A DNA stretch of 10,319 nucleotides, taken from an uncultured Clostridia bacterium (GTDB lineage: Bacteria > Bacillota > Clostridia > Oscillospirales > Acutalibacteraceae). Positions within the stretch are counted from its first letter, which is position 1. Each line of letters opens with the position of its first letter. A model generated the notes under the pieces. It was not told the DNA's origin and ran no database searches. It saw nothing but the letters and a program-made list of their open reading frames with translations. Location of the stretch: the NCBI GenBank assembly GCA_937888485.1, contig CALAQQ010000138.1:1-10319 (forward strand), written 5' to 3'. This document shows, piece after piece, positions 5,668 through 10,319 of the stretch. A program made the translations under genes and the position numbers.

Positions 5668-6747
5668 ATGAAGAAATACGGTCTTGTGCTTGCAGGCGGA
5701 GGTGCAAAGGGTACTTATCAGCTCGGTGCATGGCAGGCGATGAAAGAACTCGGAATAAAATTTTCTGTTGTTGTGGGAGTTTCCATAGGCTCAATCAACG
5801 GCGCACTTATTGCCGCAGATTTATATGAAAATGCCAAAACTCTGTGGGACAGCGTTTCTGTTGACAAGGGAGTAAAAATAACAGAAGATTTACCCGACCC
5901 TGAAAATCTTTTCAGCCTCAGGAATTTTCCTGCCTTATTTAAGGAAATAGTCAGAAACGGCGGAATTGATGCATCACCCACAAAAGAGCTTATTGCACCG
6001 TTTATCGATGAAGAAAAGGTGAGAAAATCCGATGTTAAATTCGGAATGGTAACTTTTCATCTTTCCGAATTTACTCCTCTTGAAATGTTTATTGACAAAA
6101 TACCTGAGGGTCAGCTTGTCGATTATCTTCTTGCATCTTCAAAGGTGCCCGGAGTGAGCAAAATCGGTCCCGAAGGTGAGAGGTATCTCGACGGCGGAGT
6201 ATATGATAATGCCCCCATGAATATGCTTATCCGTAACGGATATAACAGAATGATTGTTGTTGATATTTCTTCAATGAAAGGAATCGGACATAAAAATGAT
6301 ATCACCTGTGCAGAGATGATTTATATCAGACCGTATGATGTTGAAGATTTGGGTGCTGCATTCGATTTCAGCAGGGAAATGCTTGAAAAAAGAATGAAGA
6401 TGGGATATCTTGATGCACGCAAAGCTTTCGGCTATCTTTCGGGTATAAGATATTATTTTGAAGGCGACATCATGCGTGAAATGGCAGAGGAATACGGTTC
6501 TCAGGCGGTTGAAGAGCTTGAGGAGCTTGCATTTGAACTTGATGTTGAAAGGTTCAGAGTTTATACGAAAGACGAGTTTCTTCTTGCTCTGAAAAAAAGA
6601 TTTGAGGAATACAAAGCCGAGGAAGAAGCTAAGGAAACCGACCAGGAACCGAGATTCTATGATAACATTCTGAAAAGAATAACACGCTTCAAATCAGAGA
6701 AAGATTATTCACAGGCTTTTTCTGTTCTTGACGGTATAATAATATAA
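5668..6747 (+). CDS. Patatin-like phospholipase family protein
   Basis: A 359-residue predicted serine acyl hydrolase that cleaves acyl chains from phospholipids or related lipids with a Ser-Asp dyad. The oxyanion loop GGGAKG is at 10-15, the nucleophile elbow G-V-S39-I-G at 37-41, and the catalytic Asp in the DGG motif at D175 (ERYLDGGVYDNAP). All key residues are intact. The patatin fold ends near residue 200. The remaining 150 residues are mostly charged helix (EEYGSQAVEELEEL; KKRFEEYKAEEEAKE) and are not assigned; such tails are common in Firmicute homologues. There is no signal peptide or membrane segment, so the protein is cytosolic or peripheral to the membrane. It is transcribed alone, divergent from GH125 and convergent with the ACT gene. 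The natural substrate cannot be told from the sequence. Confidence 0.9.
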   Translation: MKKYGLVLAGGGAKGTYQLGAWQAMKELGIKFSVVVGVSIGSINGALIAADLYENAKTLWDSVSVDKGVKITEDLPDPENLFSLRNFPALFKEIVRNGGIDASPTKELIAPFIDEEKVRKSDVKFGMVTFHLSEFTPLEMFIDKIPEGQLVDYLLASSKVPGVSKIGPEGERYLDGGVYDNAPMNMLIRNGYNRMIVVDISSMKGIGHKNDITCAEMIYIRPYDVEDLGAAFDFSREMLEKRMKMGYLDARKAFGYLSGIRYYFEGDIMREMAEEYGSQAVEELEELAFELDVERFRVYTKDEFLLALKKRFEEYKAEEEAKETDQEPRFYDNILKRITRFKSEKDYSQAFSVLDGIII

Positions 6748-6752
6748 AGGAA

Positions 6753-6781
6753 AACGGCAGTTTCAAAACGAAACTGCCGTT
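6753..6781. terminator. Bidirectional terminator between patatin gene and ior operon
   Basis: A 12-bp perfect stem (AACGGCAGTTTC 6753-6764 with 6770-6781) with a 5-nt loop lies between two convergent genes. It is followed by GAATTTTTA on the plus strand and by TTCCTTTA on the minus strand, so termination is better for the patatin transcript; it is also the only terminator visible for the ior operon. Confidence 0.85.
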
Positions 6782-6787
6782 GAATTT

Positions 6788-7216
6788 TTAGTTGAAAGCC
6801 TTGTCAGCTTCAACAAGTGAAATGCCTGCTTTGCCGAGAATGTTTGCTGCTTTTGCATTATCTTCAACTCGGATGATAACACATGCGGCACCTTCGTGAC
6901 GGGTAATGAAAGCGTAAGCATATTCAATGGTGATATCCGCATCAGAAAGAACCTTTACCGCAGCAGAGAAACCGCCGGGAGTATCGGAAACCTCAATGCC
7001 GAGAACATCGGTTACCGAAGCGATGATTCCGTCAGCTTTAAGAGCTTCAAGTGCCTTTTCGTAATCGCTGACGATAAGTCTGAGAATGCCGTAATCCGTT
7101 GTGTCTGCAATTGAAAGAGCACGGATATCAACACCCGAATTGTTAAGAACGGAGGTTACTTCGTAAAGTCCGCCTTTTTTATTTTCAACAAAAACCGAAA
7201 TCTGTTTTACGCTCAT
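6788..7216 (-). CDS. Tandem ACT-domain protein, probable amino-acid-sensing regulator
   Basis: A 142-residue protein made of two ACT folds and nothing else: about 4-66 (NKKGGLYEVTSVL, with the ligand-turn glycines at 15-16) and about 72-136 (DTPGGFSAAVKVL, glycines at 81-82). ACT domains bind small ligands, mostly amino acids, at the dimer interface. Stand-alone tandem ACT proteins often lie beside IOR/phenylacetate-CoA ligase genes, and here it is the last gene of that operon, 18 nt after the ligase stop. The likely ligand is an aromatic amino acid or related acid, inferred from context; the partner protein is unknown. The start is supported by AGGAG (7224-7228) 7 nt upstream. There is no signal peptide or membrane segment. 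Confidence 0.85.
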   Translation of the reverse strand: MSVKQISVFVENKKGGLYEVTSVLNNSGVDIRALSIADTTDYGILRLIVSDYEKALEALKADGIIASVTDVLGIEVSDTPGGFSAAVKVLSDADITIEYAYAFITRHEGAACVIIRVEDNAKAANILGKAGISLVEADKAFN

Positions 7217-7234
7217 GGTGTTTCTCCTTTCCGA

Positions 7235-8542
7235 TTAATCGTGAAGCTTTCTCTTGTCAATAACTCTGACAGCCTTGCCTTCACTTCTTGTGATTGTTTT
7301 GGGTGCAACAAGATGAACCTTGGGATTGATGCCGAGCATTGTCTTGATAGCGTTTGCAAGAGCCTTTTCTTTTGATGCAAGATCCTTAACGGTGTCGGAG
7401 AACTGTTCGGGAGAAAGTTCAACCGAAATATCAAGTGTGTCGGTGTTGTTTGCTCTGTCAACCTCAATAAGATAGTTGGGTGAATAGCCTTCCTGAAGAA
7501 GAACTGTTTCAATCTGTGAGGGGAATACGTTAACACCTCTGATAATCATCATATCGTCGCTTCTGCCCATGGGCTTGCTCATTTTTATGAGGGTTCTGCC
7601 GCAGGAACATTTTTTTCTTGAAAGAACACAGATATCTCTTGTGCGGTATCTGAGCAGGGGGAAACCTTCCTTGTCAAGGCTTGTGAAAACAAGTTCACCC
7701 TTTGAGCCTTCGGGAAGAACCTCGCCTGTATCGGGATCGATGATTTCGGCGAGGAAGTGGTCCTCGTTGATATGCATGCCTGTCTGTTCTTCACATTCAA
7801 ATGATACACCCGGACCGCTTGTTTCGGTAAGACCGTAAATATCGTATGCTTTAATGCCGAGTGACTTTTCGATGTCACGGCGCATTTCCTCTGTCCAGGG
7901 TTCAGCACCGAAAATACCTGCCTTGAGGTCGATATCATCGGGAGTAAGCCCCATTTCTTTGAGTGTTTCGCCTATATAAGCTGCATAAGAGGGTGTGCAG
8001 CAGATAATTGTTGAATGAAGGTCACGCATAAACTGAATCTGACGCTCTGTATTACCAGATGACATGGGAAGAGTAAGACAGCCTACTTTATGAGAACCTC
8101 CGTTAAGACCGGGACCGCCTGTGAAAAGACCGTAGCCGTAAGCAACCTGGCAAACGTCTTCGTTGGTTCCGCCTGCAGCAACGATTGCACGGGCGCAACA
8201 TTCTTCCCAGAGATCAACGTCTGCCTGGGTATAAAAAGCAACAACTCTTCTTCCGGTTGTGCCGCTTGTTGACTGAATTCTTACGCAGTTTTTAAGGTCA
8301 GTTCCGAGAAGACCGTAGGGATATGCATCACGAAGGTCTGCTTTTGTAAGGAACGGAAGCTTGTGTAAATCATCAATGGATTTGATGTCATCGGGTGTAA
8401 CACCTTTTTCATCCATAAGGTTGCGGTAATACTCAACATTTTCGTATACACGCTTAACCTGCTTGATAAGCTTTTCGCTCTGAATTGCCTTGATTTCTTC
8501 AACCGATGCGGTTTCGATTTCAGGCTGATAGTATTTGCTCAT
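7235..8542 (-). CDS. paaK: Phenylacetate-CoA ligase (aryl-acetate:CoA ligase, AMP-forming)
   Basis: A 435-residue ANL-superfamily adenylate-forming enzyme: aryl acetate + ATP + CoA gives aryl-acetyl-CoA + AMP + PPi. Motifs, counted from the ATG at 8542: phosphate loop STSGTTGRR (91-99), adenine-site YGLTETSGPG (236-245), RYRTRD (298-303), hinge region GRSDDMMIIRGVNVFP (326-341), and the A10-type segment ITRSEGKAVRVIDKRK with K423. A CSCG pair lies near 312-315. Length is normal for PaaK. It sits between iorB and the ACT gene with 18-nt gaps on both sides, so it is co-transcribed. With IOR it may recover or release phenylacetate or indoleacetate from aromatic amino acid breakdown; the direction in vivo is not shown by sequence. 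A GTG at 8551 is an in-frame alternative start, but it directly abuts the AAGAAG SD, which is correctly spaced (8 nt) for the ATG. Specific aryl substrate unknown. Confidence 0.93.
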   Translation of the reverse strand: MSKYYQPEIETASVEEIKAIQSEKLIKQVKRVYENVEYYRNLMDEKGVTPDDIKSIDDLHKLPFLTKADLRDAYPYGLLGTDLKNCVRIQSTSGTTGRRVVAFYTQADVDLWEECCARAIVAAGGTNEDVCQVAYGYGLFTGGPGLNGGSHKVGCLTLPMSSGNTERQIQFMRDLHSTIICCTPSYAAYIGETLKEMGLTPDDIDLKAGIFGAEPWTEEMRRDIEKSLGIKAYDIYGLTETSGPGVSFECEEQTGMHINEDHFLAEIIDPDTGEVLPEGSKGELVFTSLDKEGFPLLRYRTRDICVLSRKKCSCGRTLIKMSKPMGRSDDMMIIRGVNVFPSQIETVLLQEGYSPNYLIEVDRANNTDTLDISVELSPEQFSDTVKDLASKEKALANAIKTMLGINPKVHLVAPKTITRSEGKAVRVIDKRKLHD

Positions 8543-8560
8543 TGTCAACACTTCTTTCTT

Positions 8561-9133
8561 TTATATGCTGTAACCCATTTCGAAGGCCTTCATGTTAAGG
8601 TCGAGAAACTTGGGCGGAACGCTTTCTTCAAGCGCTTTTAACCATTTATCTTTTGCAACAACAGTCATGTTCTTTGCCATCGCACCGATAAGAATAACAT
8701 TGACTGCCTTCGAGTTGCCTGCTTCAACAGCCATGGGGAGAGCATCTACTGTTTCGATGTCCGCACCCGATACCTTGAGAGCCTCGATGATACCGTCGGG
8801 ATATTCTGCAGCACCCATAACAACAGGCATGGGGTCAATCTGCTGTGTATTAACAATAATTTTTCCGTCGGGTTTGAGATATTCGAGCCATCTTGCAGCT
8901 TCAAGCTTTTCAAATGCAAGAATGATATCAGCCTCACCTTTTTCAATGATAGGGGAGGAAACTTTTTCACCGAATCTTACATATGTAACAACTGAGCCGC
9001 CTCTCTGGCTCATTCCGTGAACTTCGGAAACCTTAACGTCGTAGCCGCAGTCGAGAAGAGCTGCACCGAGAATACGGCTTGCCAGCAATGTTCCCTGACC
9101 GCCGACGCCGACAATCATAATTGATTTATTCAT
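8561..9133 (-). CDS. iorB: Indolepyruvate:ferredoxin oxidoreductase, beta subunit
   Basis: A 190-residue small subunit of IOR, corresponding to the gamma-domain part of the 2-oxoacid:ferredoxin oxidoreductases. The nucleotide-binding-like GVGGQG (9-14) is followed by LLASRILG, and SEVHGMSQRGGSV (36-48) is the diagnostic IorB motif. The normal length is preserved with no break. With IorA it oxidatively decarboxylates aryl pyruvates (from tryptophan, phenylalanine and tyrosine transamination) to aryl-acetyl-CoA and passes electrons to ferredoxin in the cytosol. It starts 15 nt after the iorA stop and its stop lies 18 nt before paaK, so it belongs to the same transcript. A full AAGGAGG ribosome site lies 9 nt upstream and includes the iorA stop codon. 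Confidence 0.95.
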   Translation of the reverse strand: MNKSIMIVGVGGQGTLLASRILGAALLDCGYDVKVSEVHGMSQRGGSVVTYVRFGEKVSSPIIEKGEADIILAFEKLEAARWLEYLKPDGKIIVNTQQIDPMPVVMGAAEYPDGIIEALKVSGADIETVDALPMAVEAGNSKAVNVILIGAMAKNMTVVAKDKWLKALEESVPPKFLDLNMKAFEMGYSI

Positions 9134-9142
9134 GTTATCCTA

Positions 9143-9150
9143 CCTCCTTA
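9143..9150 (-). promoter_or_regulatory. iorB ribosome binding site overlapping the iorA stop
   Basis: On the minus strand TAAGGAGG combines the iorA stop TAA (9148-9150) with the core AGGAGG (9143-9148), which lies 9 nt before the iorB ATG. This suggests coupled translation, matching the need for equal subunit amounts. Confidence 0.8.
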
Positions 9151-10319
9151 TTCAATTGCACCGAATTTGCAAAGCTGACTGCAAACATTACAGCCAAGGC
9201 ACTGAGTGAAGTCAATCTGTGCCTTGCCGTCTTTCATGCTGATGGCGGGGCAGCCTATCTTCATGCACATTTTGCAGGATTTGCACTTGTCGGGATTAAC
9301 CTTAAGGGGCGGATTATGTTTAACTGTTTTGAGAAGAGCGCAAGGACGTCTTGAAATAACAACAGCGGGACCGTCAGCTTCAAGAGCATTCTTTATGCCT
9401 TCCTTTGTTTCTGCGAGATTATAGGGGTCAACAACACAGACGTTTTCGATGCCGACAGCTTTTGCAAGTTTTTCGAGGCTTACTGCGTTTGCAGGTTCAC
9501 CCTTGATATTCTTGCCGGTTGTGGGATTCTGCTGATGACCTGTCATACCGGTGATTGAGTTGTCAAGAATAATAACAACCGAATTTGTTGCGTTGTAAGC
9601 GATATTGATAAGACCGGTTACACCTGAATGGATGAAGGTTGAGTCGCCGATAACAGCAACGCTTTTCTTTGCGTTTTCGGGGTCTGCAAGGTTTCTGCCG
9701 TGAAGACCTGAAACGGATGCGCCCATGCAAAGAACGGTATCCATCATGCCGAGAGGTGGAGTAACACCGAGAGTATAGCAACCGATATCTCCGCTTACTG
9801 TAACGTTGAGCTGTTTGAGAGCATAGAAAAGTCCTCTGTGGGGACAGCCTGCGCAAAGTACGGGAGGTCTGGGAACAATATTGACATCGGATTTGAGACT
9901 ATCGTTTTCTTCACCGAGAATAACCTTGGCAATCATGCTCTGTGAATATTCACCCTGAAGAGTGAAAGCTTCCTTGCCGATAACTTCAATTCCGTTCTTG
10001 CGGCAGTGAGTTTCAATATAATCGTCAAGTTCTTCAAGAACATATACCTTTTCGCATTCAGCCGCAAATTTCTTGATCATGTCAACGGGAAGGGGATATA
10101 CGCAACCGAGCTTAAGATATGATGCGTTTTCGCCGAGAGCCTCTTTTGCATACTGATAGCAGATACCCGAGGTGATAACGCCGATTTTTTTGCTGTTGTA
10201 TTCGATTGTATTAAGACCCTCTGCACCTTCTTCGCAATAAGCAATCTGGTCGAGAATGCGCTGTTCAACAACAACATGCTTTACCTTTGCGTTTGCGGGA
10301 ACCATAACATATTTCTGAG
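9148..10319 (-). CDS. iorA: Indolepyruvate:ferredoxin oxidoreductase, alpha subunit (5' part outside window)
   Basis: The visible 390 codons are the C-terminal two thirds of IorA, which is normally about 580-600 residues. The frame is open through the window edge (QKYV precedes the Met at 10305, which is internal). Counting from that Met: a transketolase C-terminal-like region is about 38-130; CAGCPHRG (151-158) opens the thiamine-diphosphate domain; GDIGCYTLG (172-180) and GDS...DNS (220-222 and 248-250, followed by ITGMTGHQ) are the TPP/Mg sites; and two [4Fe-4S] sites close the protein (C341, C344, C347, C352 and C369, C372, C375, C379). All iron-sulfur ligands are intact. The enzyme turns indolepyruvate, phenylpyruvate or hydroxyphenylpyruvate plus CoA into aryl-acetyl-CoA, CO2 and reduced ferredoxin; it is oxygen-sensitive and typical of anaerobes. 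It is the first visible gene of the operon; promoter and N-terminus lie outside. Confidence 0.96.
   Translation of the reverse strand, partial: QKYVMVPANAKVKHVVVEQRILDQIAYCEEGAEGLNTIEYNSKKIGVITSGICYQYAKEALGENASYLKLGCVYPLPVDMIKKFAAECEKVYVLEELDDYIETHCRKNGIEVIGKEAFTLQGEYSQSMIAKVILGEENDSLKSDVNIVPRPPVLCAGCPHRGLFYALKQLNVTVSGDIGCYTLGVTPPLGMMDTVLCMGASVSGLHGRNLADPENAKKSVAVIGDSTFIHSGVTGLINIAYNATNSVVIILDNSITGMTGHQQNPTTGKNIKGEPANAVSLEKLAKAVGIENVCVVDPYNLAETKEGIKNALEADGPAVVISRRPCALLKTVKHNPPLKVNPDKCKSCKMCMKIGCPAISMKDGKAQIDFTQCLGCNVCSQLCKFGAIE

Noticed and set aside
8543..8548. TTGACA on the minus strand just before the paaK start, as an internal promoter
   Set aside because: No -10-like hexamer lies 16-18 bp downstream, and the position follows from the codons at the gene start.

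Overview
The window looks like part of a chromosome from an anaerobic Firmicute of the Clostridia, probably a gut member of the Oscillospiraceae/Ruminococcaceae type. The signs are strong AGGAGG-type ribosome binding sites, sigma-A-like promoters (TTGACA, 17 bp, TATAAT-like), short intergenic gaps closed by hairpin-plus-T-run terminators, an oxygen-sensitive indolepyruvate:ferredoxin oxidoreductase and a GH125 mannosidase. This placement is inferred; no marker gene fixes the taxon.

Left part (1-4092) is visibly more AT-rich and has accessory character. It starts with the last codons of a rightward gene ending in a helix-turn-helix, followed by a bidirectional terminator. Next come two divergent genes that share a regulatory region of about 170 bp: leftward, a 512-residue protein with a SAP DNA-binding motif and a C-terminal PD-(D/E)XK nuclease motif; rightward, a WYL-domain transcription regulator. 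Their shared region carries good promoters in both directions and three direct copies of ACACAAG. A leftward tyrosine recombinase follows, with a 13-bp perfect inverted repeat just upstream of its start. It lies directly downstream of a tRNA-Thr(GGT) gene in the same orientation, the classic arrangement for an element integrated next to a tRNA. My reading is a small genomic island or its remnant whose cargo is a WYL-controlled nuclease, possibly an anti-phage module. No second tRNA-derived attachment sequence was found, so the island ends are not proven.

Middle part (4173-6781) holds a leftward GH125 exo-alpha-1,6-mannosidase with its own promoter and, divergent from it, a patatin-like phospholipase that ends at a bidirectional terminator.

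Right part (6788-10319) is one leftward operon: iorA (5' end outside the window), iorB, a phenylacetate-CoA ligase (paaK-like) and a tandem ACT-domain protein. IorAB converts aryl pyruvates made from aromatic amino acids into aryl-acetyl-CoA with reduction of ferredoxin. The ligase interconverts aryl acetates and their CoA thioesters. The ACT protein is probably an amino-acid-responsive regulator. The operon ends at the terminator shared with the patatin gene.

The least explained part is the nuclease/WYL pair and the DNA motifs around it and the integrase. No CRISPR array, insertion sequence or rRNA gene is visible, and no gene-free stretch exceeds 300 bases.
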